Origin: Anthoceros angustus
Lineage: Eukaryota > Streptophyta > Anthocerotopsida > Anthocerotales > Anthocerotaceae
Length of the DNA stretch: 64,000 nucleotides
Direction of reading: 5' to 3'
NCBI GenBank assembly: GCA_010909165.1
Contig: MU008175.1
Span: 310,001 to 374,000 of the forward strand
Position 1 is the stretch's first letter, and each line of letters opens with the position of its first letter. The position numbers and the translations under genes are program-made. The notes below the pieces were generated by a model, which had not been told where the DNA came from, did not search any database, and worked only from the letters and a program-made list of their open reading frames with translations. Shown piece after piece: positions 24,309 through 35,835 of this stretch.

Positions 24309-26697
24309 CTGTTTACGCGCAAGAAGAATGAAGGACTGTGGATGTGTCTAGATTACAGAGCTCCGAATCAAACTATAGTTAAGAATGCATATCCTTTGCC
24401 TAGAATGGATGATATGTATGACAGGTTGAAGGGTGCCAAGTATTTCACCGAGCTAGATCTGATGGCGGGGTACAATCATATTAGAATCGCATAGGGACAT
24501 GAGTACAAAACACCATGTAGGACGAGATATGAGTCTTTTGAATTTTTAATTATGCCATTTGGACTTACTCCTGCTCCTGCCACATTTGAGACACTTATGA
24601 ATACTATATTCATAGATCTGGTGGACAAGTGTGTTGCAATCTATCTGGATGACATATTAATCTTTAGCCATACCTTGGAGGAACATGCTGAACACCAATG
24701 AGAAGTGTTACAAAAGCTAAGAGAGTCTTTTTTCTTGGCAATTCTGAACTGTGACTTCGTCAAGACAGGCTTTATTATCTCTGCTGATAGCATCAGAATG
24801 AATCCTAATAAGGTGAGGGCCATTCAAGATTGGCAACCTCATAAGAATATTCATAAGGTTCGAATTTCGAGTTTTATGGGTTTGGCTTCTGTGTACAAGA
24901 GATTCGTATATATGTTTGCTAAGATAGCAGCCCTCATAACTGACCTCTTAAAGATGACGAAAGCTTGGAAGTGAGATGTTGAATGTCAAGCAGCATTTGA
25001 ATACTTGAAGATGAAATTGAGTACTATTCCAATATTAGGAATATATGATCCCAAGAAGAATGCGGAAGTATACAGCGATGCTTCAAACGTGGCCATAGGT
25101 GGAGTGTTGATGCAAGACCATAAGTCGATACCTTTTGAGTCAAGGAAATTGCATCCTTATGAGTTGAAGTATCCCACCGATGAGAAGGAAATGATTGCAG
25201 TCATTCATTGTCTGAAGATGGCAAGAATTCCTAGTTATGTATGATGTGCCTCTCAAGTATAAACCTGGAAAAGAGAATAAGGTTGCAGATGCACCGAGTC
25301 GCAAAAAGAGTAAGGAAGTAAAAGCAATGGCAATAGTGGTTGAACCTATGGACGTTCACAACAAATCAAGGAAGCATATCTGCAGGATCTAGATGTTTAG
25401 GAATGGATTAATGAAATAGAACAAAAAGGAAGCAAACTCAAGCTAAAGAATGGTTTGTTGATATACAAACCGAAGAGGACTATGATCCCAAATTCTTCAG
25501 AGTTGAAGAGCAAATTGCTGCTTGCTGAATGTCATGATGTGCCAAGTGCAGGTCACAGTGGAAGTGACCCCACTTATGAGAAGCTAAGGAAGCTTTGTTA
25601 CTCGCAAGGAATACATTAGGATACAGTGGATTATATCAAGGCATGTGCTGTTTGTCAACAGGATAAGGTGGAGCAAGCTAAGCCAAGAGGTTTGCTACAG
25701 TCCCTACCTATCCCAAGTGGACCATAAAAGAGTATCTCCAAGGATTTCATCATGCCTTAACCACCCAGTAATGGATGTACAATTATCATGACAATGGTGG
25801 ATAGATTCATCAAACAAGCACATTTCATCCTTACAAAGAAGGGAGTGACGGCTTCTGAGTTAGCAAATTTATTTAAGAAGTATGTATACAAGTACCATGG
25901 CTTGCCCATGCAGATTGTGAGTAATAGGGATTTGAGATTTACAGGAGAATTTTGGCATTATGTGCAGATTGATCAGAGGGATTGGGGTTTTCATCTAGAC
26001 GATGCAGAATTTTGTTATAACAATACTGCACACAACTCTCTGGGATGTAGTCCTTTTGAGATGGGAGAAAATTAAGCATTGGATGTGGTAGCCATGCTAA
26101 ATGCTGAAGTTTTCGACGCTACCACTAAGGATCCACGCCAATTCATTGAGCAGTTGCAGGCTAGGCATGAGATTGCCAAAGGAATTTAGCCAAGGCTCAA
26201 GCACGTTAGTAGAAATATGCTAATAGGCACAGGGGAGAAACTGTCTTCAACGTCGGGGATAAAGTATGGGTGAATTGAAGCATTTCCCATTACCTCAAGG
26301 ATTAACTCTTAAATTAAGGCCAAGATATGGTGGTCCATTTGTAGTCTTGAAGTGCATTGGAGAAGTGGCTTACAAGTTACAACTGCCTGAATGGATTTTT
26401 GCACACAATGTGTTCCTTGTATTACTACTGAAACCATTTGTGCCAGGCGAGTAAGAGGAGATGTATAAGAAGAAGTATTGTATTCTCGTGCAACATAATC
26501 AAGGATTGCGAAAAATTGAGGAATTCCTTGCAGAGAGTAGTGTGCCTACCATAGTATATGGTAAAGTTGCGTGGGATCTCAGATCGAAATCGGGTAACGT
26601 TAGAGAATATTCAGAAAGGATCCTGCATGATCACTCGATACGTTGGCTGATCATTGAGGACAAACAACGTCTGGGTAGAAAGGGGTTTCTCCAGTAA
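24309..26697 (+). pseudogene. pol: Gypsy pol: RT, RNase H, integrase (broken)
   Basis: Directly after the Copia LTR the Gypsy RT continues (TRKKNEGLWMCLDYRAPNQ; YFTELDLMAGYNHIRI), with the catalytic pair in [11 protein letters not shown] (about 24640). RNase H follows (EVYSDASNVAIGGVLMQ; YPTDEKEMIAVIHCL), then the integrase zinc region (CAVCQQDK) and core pieces (IVSNRDLRFTGEFW; DDAEFCYNNTAHNSLGCSPF). A C-terminal segment has the usual HNVFLVLLLKPF and RLGRKGF ending before TAA at 26697. Many stops and frame shifts occur. No 3' LTR follows, so the element is truncated at its 3' end. Confidence 0.92.
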
Positions 26698-27300
26698 CCC
26701 CTTCTTGCACATGTCTAAGGATGGACCCCTTTTTGCACCATGCAAAATCCGAACACAAATCGGCTATTCTGTAGCAAACCCTCGTGTTTTCCCTATAACG
26801 AAGAAGCAGTTGCTTTCACATAATGTGTGTTAGTGAAATGCACAAAGAATAATGACAAAGATGAAACTGTAGTCCACCTTGTGGACTTGTGTATATCGGA
26901 AAAATATTACGCTTCAGGCGCAAACATGCGCGCCCGCCTACCGCCAAACCCTAATTTATGTTCACATTCTCAATCAGGCAACTCCTCAAACGTTTGTGTT
27001 TCTGATCTCGGGACAATAATGTCATCGTTGATAGATCAGAAGCAGGATCACAACCGCAAGATTTTGATCTGTTGGGTTTGCCCCTATAGATCCGCCCATG
27101 CCGAACGTCTGTAAATGCTGAATCTCCCAAGTGGGATCCTTCACCGCTAGGGCTGTTTCTTGCTCATCGACTCGCTTCTCGGTGTTTCTGATCCTTTCGT
27201 TGTTGCTTTCTCCTTTTTCTTCTGTGGTCCCTGGGATTGACTCAAATCCTGAAGATCGATGGGAGCGGAAGTGCCATGAGTTAAATGAAGAAACGACGCT
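26698..27300. other. Unassigned spacer
   Basis: There is no recognised domain. Short frames occur on the plus strand (26827-27114) without family resemblance. The 3' LTR expected for the Gypsy element is not present here. Confidence 0.4.
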
Positions 27301-28026
27301 CTAGACTTGATAGACCTTCCGCCTGCTAACTCCTCGCTTATGTGGCTTGGTTGTCAATTCTTCCTCATCGCTAGGGAAAACCTCATGCCCTGTTATCCGT
27401 TGATCAATGAAAATGGTGCTTCTTTGCTCCTGGTCGATGGCGATGCAATTGCGGCCTTCCAATAATGCTGCCAATATACCGCTGCCGCTCCCGGAGCACC
27501 CATCTATTACCCACTCCCCTCTCTCCGTGAAAAGGTCATAAAGCAGAACCATAAGCCCTATTGGTTTCTGGTAAGGGCATACAACATGTCCATCGTTTGA
27601 CACATTCAGAAGTTTCTTCACGACGGCGCTGTGTCTAATGAAAGCGGGCATGGCTCAATCTCCTCGCCGCATCGTTGCACAGCAGACTGCATTTCATATC
27701 TTCGATTTTAGGGTGGACACCATACCCTCTTGTAAAATATTCACAATTCTCATATAGACCTTCATCCGCAATTAAATTATCTTTCTCCACACCATGGTAT
27801 ACACACCCTCCAAGACACCATTTACGGCGCATTCAACGCCCCGCATCCGATCCGGACCATGCATAAATACCACTCGAAGGTTTTGCATCACATCATGAAC
27901 CCATCCATGATTTTTCATAATCTTGGATGTCATCTCGATCCCGATTGATACATTCCCTCTTGGCAAATCAACAACCAGCGGTTTGTATTCCCGCTTCCAA
28001 GATAGCCGCCATTTCGCGAATATCAC
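27301..28026 (-). CDS. N4/N6-type DNA methyltransferase domain (fragmented)
   Basis: The last block (ATG at 27651, stop 27301) contains the SAM-binding end of a beta-class DNA methyltransferase: QKPIGLMVLLYDLF, then GEWVIDGCSGSGSG and ALLEGRNCIAID. These correspond to motifs X and I of the D12/N6-N4 methylase family (KP-GL then D-x-x-x-GSG). Upstream in other frames are PLVVDLPRGNVSIGIE, where the catalytic DPPY/DPPW motif IV would sit (here DLPRG), and GVLEGVYTMVWRK. Order IV-X-I fits the beta class. Substitution of the catalytic prolines and the frame breaks argue against activity. A role in DNA adenine or cytosine-N4 methylation is known of the family, not shown here. Confidence 0.65.
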
Positions 28027-28952
28027 GGTAATTACTTGGTACCGACTTTTCTGTTTGCTTTTGGGACTTGGAACGTGGATAGTTTAGCATCATTGTCCTC
28101 CTCTGCTAGTTCTCTCTGAAGGTCTTCCACCCTCTTCCGGTTCCTTCTTTGCGTTGATATGCTCTTTGAAGCTATCTCGAATGACTTTTCTTTGTACTCT
28201 GCCGCTTCAAAAGTCTGCAGTACCAAAAAGCATTGTGAAATTTGACAATGATGGGGATGCGCAAACAAGTGCGCGCACCTAATCCATGCACGATAGCAAC
28301 GAGAATAACTTACGATGTGGTCGAAACCGGTTGAAACTTTGCGATATCATCCGCCGAGTGCGTGGTACTCTCTCAACCTCTCGCAAATGACGACACCGTA
28401 AACCCGAATAAAGTCGCTTGTATCACATTTAACTTTTTGCCTTTATGATCCACGTCTTCATGCCGCCACGCTTAACTCTCCTCGAATTACTTTCTCCAGT
28501 CTTGATAGCATAATCCGTTCACCGCCTCTCCGGAGGCATTCCTCGAACACCCGCCATCCGTGCATGCATTGGCTTTACAATAAGATTCGGATCTCGCATC
28601 ACCGTTCGTTCAGGCCGCCACGCTTGATTTCCTCTTTTGCTGCCTTTTTGCGCTCGCCCTAGAAGCTCCTTTTCTCCCAAAGGTCGAATACTTCATCCAC
28701 CCTATCCGGACATGCGGGACACTGCAATGCAGCACAACGTTTTCGGTCTACCAACCGTGCATATCTTCACGGGCGGCATCCCGATCACGCCGAGCATCCT
28801 GCGATTGTATTTCCAGTCCATAGTAATGTTAACGCCATCCGCAGCCGCAATCTTCATCTCATCGTGGATGTATCGAACTTGCTCGATGAAGACATCCGCT
28901 TCAAATCGGCCTTTACATTGTGATCCGCTACAAACATCTCATCTCGGCTTCA

Positions 28953-29348
28953 ACCCGGCATAGATATGGGCTTCCATATATTGGTAGTGCGAATTCTCGG
29001 GTCCTCGGCATATAGTCTCTGGAAAGCATAGAAGCTGTGATTTCCTCCTAAGACTCCCATAGTGTATTGTTGTTTCTTCAGCTTATCCTTATCGTGATGG
29101 GGATCTGGGCACTCTCTTGGGTCTATCATACAAAGCAGGGGAAGTACTCCTTCTTGCACTGGTCCCTTTTTTATTTCTCGGAGAAGATGTTTTCCCCAAG
29201 ACTCATCTACTCTTCTGATTTGAGCATCACGGGTTAAATAATCAGCGCTTCTGAGCTTGGTGATGGCAACCATGTCCGTGTGAGGGATGCATCTCTTCTT
29301 GTGTCTTGACTCCGGTTGGTTGAGAGGATCCTCTACTGCCCGCTCCAC
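28953..29348 (-). CDS. ParB-like (ParB/sulfiredoxin-fold) domain block
   Basis: A 132-residue open block reads IPHTDMVAITKLRSADYLTR, then LPLLCMIDPRECPDPHH, and VLGGNHSFYAFQRLYAEDP. The GGNHS-x-x-A-x-x-x-L pattern after a hydrophobic strand is the hallmark of the ParB N-terminal nucleotide-binding/nuclease fold (usually DGxHR or GNHR followed by A-x-x-x-L). In phages such a domain often sits in front of a DNA methylase, as here. I infer the domain from the motif alone. Confidence 0.5.
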
Positions 29349-30114
29349 TCTATCACCGTCATCAACGCTTTTGTAATCACCGCCTGCTGACTATTGTCCA
29401 CGCTGTATGCGTAGCCCTCTTCACGCTTTTGCCCTTGCCTTTCCTTTTCGTAGTGTAACAATTTCAAGATCCTCCTCTGTGTCCTCGCCTTGGGTCTGCT
29501 CGCCTTTCTTCACCTTCTTCTCTTTCGACGATATATCCCTTGCTCTTTCGCTTCGACATGGATGTTTTCTAGACTCTTCAATATTTGTTCACCGATGGCA
29601 AAAACAACTGATTTTGGATGCATTTGAGGACCGCTTGGATAGTCCCTCACTTTGGGTCTCCTCATTCCTATTCATCTCGCTGCTCAAACCACGGCTTCAA
29701 CATCCGCCTCCTCATCATCTCCCTCCTCTTCGCGATCCCCACTATCGCTTCATCCTCAACCTCTCTATCCGATTGGCGCTTCATACCTTCTGATCTTGGT
29801 CCATGGAGTCTTCGGATAGTTCTTCCTCCATAGCTGCAGACGACGGCGGCTTAGCAGATGTTGCAAATTGCAGCCGTCTTCCTTCCGCCTTCTCCACAAT
29901 AGGTTGACCACCACGCTTGCCATCTTTGTCATAATTAAGCCAACTACGATCTCTTTGCGGAGAAAGCGTGGCATTCACAAACGCTGTGAAGAAAAACCGA
30001 AGAGGATTACCATCCGCGGCAAAAATTGAACAATGGAAGACAACTTCACAAGCGGCGGCGGCGGCGGTCGCGCATAATGCGCACACAGCCGGCTAAGGGG
30101 CATGTGCGCGCTGT

Positions 30115-30350
30115 CGCGCACCATGGGCCTCTGAGCCAAGGGAGGGGTGGAGGCGGTGCGCGCACGCGCACCATGGCGCGCCCATGGCGCGCCATGGCGC
30201 GCCCTTGGGCGCGCCCATGGCGCGCCCTTGGGCGCGCCCATGGCGCGCCCATGGCGCGCCCATGGCGCGCCATGGCGCGCCATGGGCCTCTGAGCCAAGG
30301 GAGGGGTGGAGGCGGGATGGCGGTGCACGCGCGCCATGGCGCGCTGCACC
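30115..30350. repeat. GC-rich palindromic array 1
   Basis: About 230 bp are made of CCATGGCGCGCC and GGCGCGCCCATGGCGCGCC words, most of which are their own reverse complement. The array is bracketed by two direct copies of GGGCCTCTGAGCCAAGGGAG (about 30124 and 30284). It lies between two open blocks of the methyltransferase gene, in what would be an intron. Confidence 0.9.
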
Positions 30351-31459
30351 ATAGAGGGGCCTTTGGCGCACAAGAGTGCCTCGAGGCGGCCCGTCGTTCA
30401 AACCACCCAGGTTAGAACTGAAAACATAGAAACAAGCTCACCTTGTCTAGTGTAAGAGCAACGTCAAGTCCTATCTTCAGGTCCGGTGTGTTGCAGCGTC
30501 TCGCAATCAACTTATCCGCGCTCAAGACAAGCATCCGATGACAATTAGAAGTCTTCATGTAAAACTTCTCTTTCATAGTGCAGATCAAAAGCTTCACTCT
30601 CACATTTGATCCGACTGACTTCCAAGCCCATAGAATGTAGCCCACCACTATCTTCTCGTCTTCAACACGTCCATGTATCCATTGATAACAACTGGATTGG
30701 ATCAAAGTTGGCCGAGTGGAATCAAGACTTCTCTTCATGGATGCACCATTCCTTGTCAAGTAGACCTTGTTCAGGAAGATGCGCACATATCTTCTTCAAG
30801 GCAGTCCTTTCTCGCGAAGTGAAAGGGTTCTCGAGCGTAGTGCCTGGAACAATGCCTAGTTTGTCAAACAATGTCTGGGTACTATCTTGACTAACGATGC
30901 TCCCTTCGACCTCTTCTTCCCTTGAAGCCCTTGGGACGCTCCACTCTTCCTTGTGAGTTCCCATGTGCAATACCCTGCAACGATTCCCTTTCGTTTCAGA
31001 CCACCACATCACCCCCTGCCTTCCCCATTTCCTAGCAGCCCTTGCCTCGGCCTGTGCATCGTTTCGCTTTCGCTTGGAGGGAGGTTGCTGTGGAGGATGG
31101 TCCACTACGTTGGCGTGCTTCACACGGACTTTTCTCCCACTACTTGATATATCTGGAATCAAAAACACGCAGGAATGAAAATCGGCCACATGTTAGCAAC
31201 TGTCCGTAGAGAATACAATTTAAGGGGCACCAACCTGCTATTTCGCATTCTCGAGAAGGTCGGTGATGATTCTTGCAGAATCCTGCGAGAACACACGTTT
31301 CGAGACTCTGGAGAGCCTCAGCTTCCTGCAAATCACCAAAACATTTTCATTGTATCGATTATGAACACGAATCCTTGGCATGCCCTTGGCGCCTTGTCAA
31401 GGGCACGTATGAGGAACATTTGGGCACGCCCGCGCACGCCATTGGCGCGCCCTTGAAAA

Positions 31460-32055
31460 CCTGACTTGCGCGCACGCGCCCATGGCGCCATGGCGCCCAT
31501 GGCGCCATGGCGCGCCCTTGGGCACGCCCTTGGGCAGGCCCTTGGGCGCCCTTGGGCGCCCATGGCGCGCCAGCGCGCCCATGGCGAGCCATGGCGCGCC
31601 GCCGACCAGGCGCCCGCCGGGCTTGGCGCGCCCGCCAGCGCCAGGCGCGCCCATGGCGAGCCATGGCGCGCCATGGCGCGCCCATGGCGCGCCATGGCGC
31701 CATGGCGCCCATGGCGCCCATGGCGAGCCATGGGCGCGCCATGGCGCCCATGGCGCGCCATGGGGCGGCGCCTGCCCAGGCGCCCTTGCTGGGCGCCATG
31801 GCGAGCCATGGCGCCATGGCGCGCCCTTGGGCGCGCCATGGGCGCGCCCTTGGGCGCGCCCGGGGCGCCATGGCGCCATGGCGCCATGGCGCCATGGCAG
31901 CCATGGCGCCATGGCGCCCATGGGCGCGCCCTTGGGCAGGCCCTTGGGCGCGCCCTTGGGCGCGCCCATGGCGAGCCATGGCGAGCCATGGCGCCATGGG
32001 CGCGCCCATGGCGCGCCCATGGCGCCATGGCGAGCCATGGGCGCGCCCTGCCCGC
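31460..32055. repeat. GC-rich palindromic array 2
   Basis: About 600 bp composed of CATGGCGC, GGCGCC, GGCGCGCC and CCCTTGGGCG words. Array 1 has the same vocabulary. All six frames are open, which explains the long overlapping ORFs on both strands. It lies upstream of the methyltransferase-like gene (minus) and of the plus-strand transposase-like gene, that is, between their 5' ends. Assembly of such DNA is difficult, so its length is uncertain. Confidence 0.9.
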
Positions 32056-32289
32056 CTCCAATCGCTTGGTACATGCACGCACACAGCCAGAGACAATCCC
32101 AAATCCTGGATGCAAACGGTGATATAAGACTGAAACTGCGCACCGCGCCCAAAACATGTGGAGCAAACCCTAAAAACGGGCTCTTCCCGTTTTTTAGGAT
32201 GCCCTCGGTTAAGATGGAACCATGGTTAATTAACTAGGCTTGAACCCTGACTTGTTTAACCAAGGGTTAAGTAACCTGGGATTTACTAA

Positions 32290-34800
32290 ACTTTGTCGGG
32301 TTGCCGCTATAGAGTTTATTTTGTGGCGTCATCATGTCCAACCATGAAGTCCCCTAATTTGAGCGTTCGGATTACGGGGCCACTATCCTTTTCACATTCT
32401 CCTCTCATACCGTGTGGGTACCTTCATCCAAAGATATCAGCAATGCAGAGCCCTCAAACCTATGGCAAAATCGGGGAAGCAGGTATCGCGGCAATGGAAG
32501 AAGAAGTTGTAGGAGCGGTTTCAAATCGCCTCGGAGAGTGGGCAGACGCCAAGACAGTGTTCATGGATACGACGCCGATGCTTCTATTCCAAAAGCGGGT
32601 AATGGTCATGGATACGACTCCATTAGAGAATGACGAAGTTCTTCTTTCCCAAGGCCTAATCTTTTTGATAAAGATCCGAACAAGGAAGTGGCGGGGCGTG
32701 GATCTCGCGCAGAAGATGCTCTCGACGGGCGCGGCTATTCTACGATCGACGACGAAGGCGTTTCCAATTTGCTCCATGGAAGAATCGCACGGTGGTTTTG
32801 GAGGACTTGAGCAAACTTCAATCCCAAAGCTTTGTCGGAGACTTTCGTGCGAGCCCTCAAAAACGTCGGAATATCCCAGACGGTGGAAGCGTGCGCAAAG
32901 GTTGTGTTCTCTTGGCGAGTTGAGTGCATGGTCGTCGCATTGTTGTAGCAAAGGGTGTTTCTTTGAAAGTTGGAAGGAAACATATAGAAAACCTCGGTAT
33001 CGCTTCTTGGGAATGGGTCGAGAGCAATCAGATTTGGAAAGTCCGCTTGAGGCAAGTCTATCCCGACACAACAAAGGTGATCAACTACCTCTCGGAGACC
33101 GAACGCAATGTTGTGTTGAAGTTTTATGGTGTTACGCATTGGATGGAGAGCAGATTACGATCCGATCAATGTGGTTCTCAACACACCATGGTCATCGAAA
33201 TGAAGGTCCAAGCCCGTCAAAGCAAGACCATGTGCTAGAATGCATTGCTTGGATGGACCAATTTTTAAGATAGCTGCGGGCGCATGCCAAATGTTGCGGT
33301 GTTCAACCCGCCTTCTACCTAAGGCGAGATCTTCCAAGACTACAAGCGGGAGGTGGCAGGCGGGGATGTCAAGCGTATCTCACTCTCATTTTTATGCATT
33401 ATGGAAGATGCACTTCCAATGTCAAGATCCCAAAGTGCAGCCCAAATGTACAGAAACTATCAAGACGGCCATTGACACGATGAGACGAGACCAAGGTCCA
33501 AGTGTATCACTGAAGTGCAAGCGAAGGCAAGAGAGGGAGTGCACGACTTGCGGGCAAGGAGTGCCCGATGCGGGCCCGGGCGCGCGCAAGGCGGCGCATA
33601 CTATGCCACAAGCGCGTGCAAGTGTGCGCCAAGGGCTGGCTACCGCGGCAAGCGGCGCCGCAGCTGGCGCCTCGGAGGCGCGACAAGTGCGCCGCGACCG
33701 CCGCTCATACGCTTGACGCCAAGACTTGTGCGCCGCATCGCGCGCCCCTCCGGGGTAAAGTGGGAGCCCCAATCACAAGACTTATGCTCCGCTATGCAAT
33801 ATCTGAATCTCACATCTTCATGGTTTCTTTGGCGTAACGCTTGAGAGCGAATCGGGTCGCAGAGTTCAAAGCAAGAGCGATGGCTTAGCGGGCATCGGCT
33901 GAAGTCTTGGCGCGGACAACCCAGCCCGATATATTGGAATTGCTATAGATGGTATGGACGAGCAAGACCGAGCGTGACTTCACGCAGGCCAAAGATTTCG
34001 CCGATGGGTTAATTCGTGTTCATGTTGTTGGTTGTTTGGTATACAATAATGTGATGAAGGCGAAGGTGTATGTCAACTATCCGAACATCCGCAATGATGC
34101 CAACTGACGATACATATTATTCAAGATATTATACTCAACTATGACGGTGTCTTGCCAAAGACCTTTTACCTTCAATTGGACAACACGTTTGGGTTGCAGA
34201 GGTGGAGAACCTAGATTTCGACGAAACCGCACCAGTCGTGCAATGGTGGGTTACGGAGAAGAATGCATTTGAAGGCCGTTAATATATACCAAGAGATTTT
34301 GAACAGTGCGGACAAGAATGCTCTCGTCAAAGGCAGGCGTCAAAACATCTCGATCGCCTTGTCTTGGCGGAGACCTTTATTCTTTCATATGGGTTTGCCA
34401 CGGCGAGAGAGCACGCTTTATGTGAGAACCCAAGAGCTCATAAAGACCAAGCTATTTGAACTCCACCATATGCAAATCGGAACACAGGAATAACGATAAC
34501 GGCACCCACCACCTTGAGGCGCGAGGAGAAACGTTTCACCATACAGTCATGGTCAATGATATTAAAACCCAAGACCATGTTCGAGTTGAGGATGATCCGC
34601 GAGTCCATGCCGGCCAAAGCATTAGTTCTGGACCAATTGCGAGACGGACACGCGGACGAGGTATTGGAGATCCTAACCCAGTCGGGGTTTTCGAAGGCAT
34701 GTTTGAAGATAGCTCCCAACCAGCGTCCGACGACGCGAAGGAAAAAAGCAGCGTATGACCATGTTTGTCCTCGTAATTGCGATCCCTCATGGTAGATGGA
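32290..34800 (+). pseudogene. Transposase-like gene, DUF7869-type core (broken)
   Basis: Pieces in shifting frames resemble an uncharacterised transposase-like family (DUF7869, by memory). A Cys pair in CTE-x-IKTAIDTMRRDQGP lies near 33450. Then come ILELL-x-MVWTSKTERDF (33935-33980), LIRVHVVGCLVYNNVMKAKV (34009-34068), TIHIIQDIILNYDGVLPKTF (34110-34170) and YLQLDNTF (34171-34194). Known relatives carry a DGMDQ motif and LPKxxYLQxDNTxxENKN in this order. Here DNT is followed by a frame break. Stops occur throughout. The 5' half (32290-33240) is less clear. It is oriented away from the methyltransferase-like gene. Confidence 0.6.
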
Positions 34801-35325
34801 AGAGATGATCTTCACGCACACCATTGAGTATCACCTATATTGGAATAATAGCGATTTTGCATTGCGGTTGATTTGCAAACTTCATCCGTCCAATAATTTC
34901 ATGTTAATCATTCTACGGATAGCGGACCCAATATATAATGCATGAGAACGTGAGTACGCGACTTTTGCGCGCACTCATATCTGGATGCAAGCCGGCCGAG
35001 CAAACCCCATGTTCTGGATGACATGAAGACATGCTAAAAAACCTAGCAAAACACATATTTAATTTCATTTACACCTTCTTAAATGGCTCTTTCACTGCCT
35101 AAATGGAGGTACGGTGGGGCCAAAACATGCAGAACCGGGCACCCTGGAATACATCACTGTATTCCAAGTCGAGTGCACATGCTGAAAACCAGGAAAACAT
35201 CCATGGGCATTTTGCCCTAAGAAAAGGACTTTTGCCTAAACCCCTTATTACCGGAGAAACCCCTTTCTACCCAGACGCTGTTGACAGTGATTCTTTTCCC
35301 AATGGGGGAGAAAGTAAGAAGCCTT
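34801..35325. other. Spacer with an inverted copy of the Gypsy pol end
   Basis: No gene was recognised. On the minus strand 35280-35249 matches the Gypsy pol terminus at 26668-26697 over about 30 bp with one mismatch (core GTCTGGGTAGAAAGGGG). It is the same stop-codon context in opposite orientation. Confidence 0.6.
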
Positions 35326-35835
35326 GCATGAGAGGCATGCAGCCGTGGGTCTAGTTTAGCAAGTTGTAAGTAGTGGTGGTAAGGCTTAACTTAGGGCTTA
35401 AGGAAGATAGTTTGCTTTATGCAGTTACTTTGGGAATAATGTAGGCCTCCTTATAAAAGGAGATGAGGCTAGCCCTAGAGATGATCATCCTATGATCCTA
35501 GCATTTGGAGCCACACTCGTGAGGATAGGACTAAGGTGCCTACAGGCTTTGGGAGCCTAGAGTGTAAGCGTGCTAGAGGAGAGCTGTTGAGGAGGAGAGC
35601 GAGGGGAGAGAGAGTTAAGCTCATAGCTTAGGCAAAGATGGGAGCTCTCTCTAATCTCTCATGTATTCTTGTTGACTCTTGTTGGAGTGAAGAGTGACGC
35701 ATAGGTATTGATTGCAGTCGTCACGTGGGACGACGGTGGGAGGACAATGGGCGACTTGGAGGCCTAGTGTTGGTGTCTAGTGATGTTATTGCCGCTAGCG
35801 TGATTGCCTCACCTCACCGGAAAGGGGTATTACTT
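35300..35835 (+). mobile_element. Gypsy solo LTR, copy 1
   Basis: Homologous to the Gypsy 5' LTR at 11386-11883, with TATA box TATAAAAGG at 35452 and the same end GGGGTATTACTT. No internal Gypsy sequence follows, so it is a solo LTR. It lies about 1.3 kb upstream of the MA3 gene start and points in the same direction. Confidence 0.85.

Larger units (their letters stand above)
27301..31189 (-). pseudogene. ParB-like / DNA methyltransferase multi-exon gene (broken)
   Basis: A series of open blocks on the minus strand reads in one order. The first is a basic, acidic-tailed N-terminal block (31170-30722; SKRKRNDAQAEARAARKWG, TSRERTALKKICAHLPEQG). Next come a block ending TLDK before a GTGAGC donor (30700-30441), a block at 30080-29780 (FFTAFVNATLSPQRDRSWL), a ParB-like block (29348-28953), a Lys/Glu-rich helical block (28230-28040), and the methyltransferase (28000-27301). 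Several joins need frame shifts or unproved introns, so as assembled it is broken. ParB-like plus N4/N6 methylase is an arrangement known from phages and bacterial mobile elements; here it has eukaryotic introns. The whole is likely part of a repeated or mobile family. Confidence 0.55.

Noticed and set aside
31333-32237. Long overlapping ORFs (200-280 residues) on both strands
   Set aside because: They consist only of translated palindromic repeat words (Ala, Arg, Pro, Gly, Trp, His) and exist in all frames; a low-complexity artefact.
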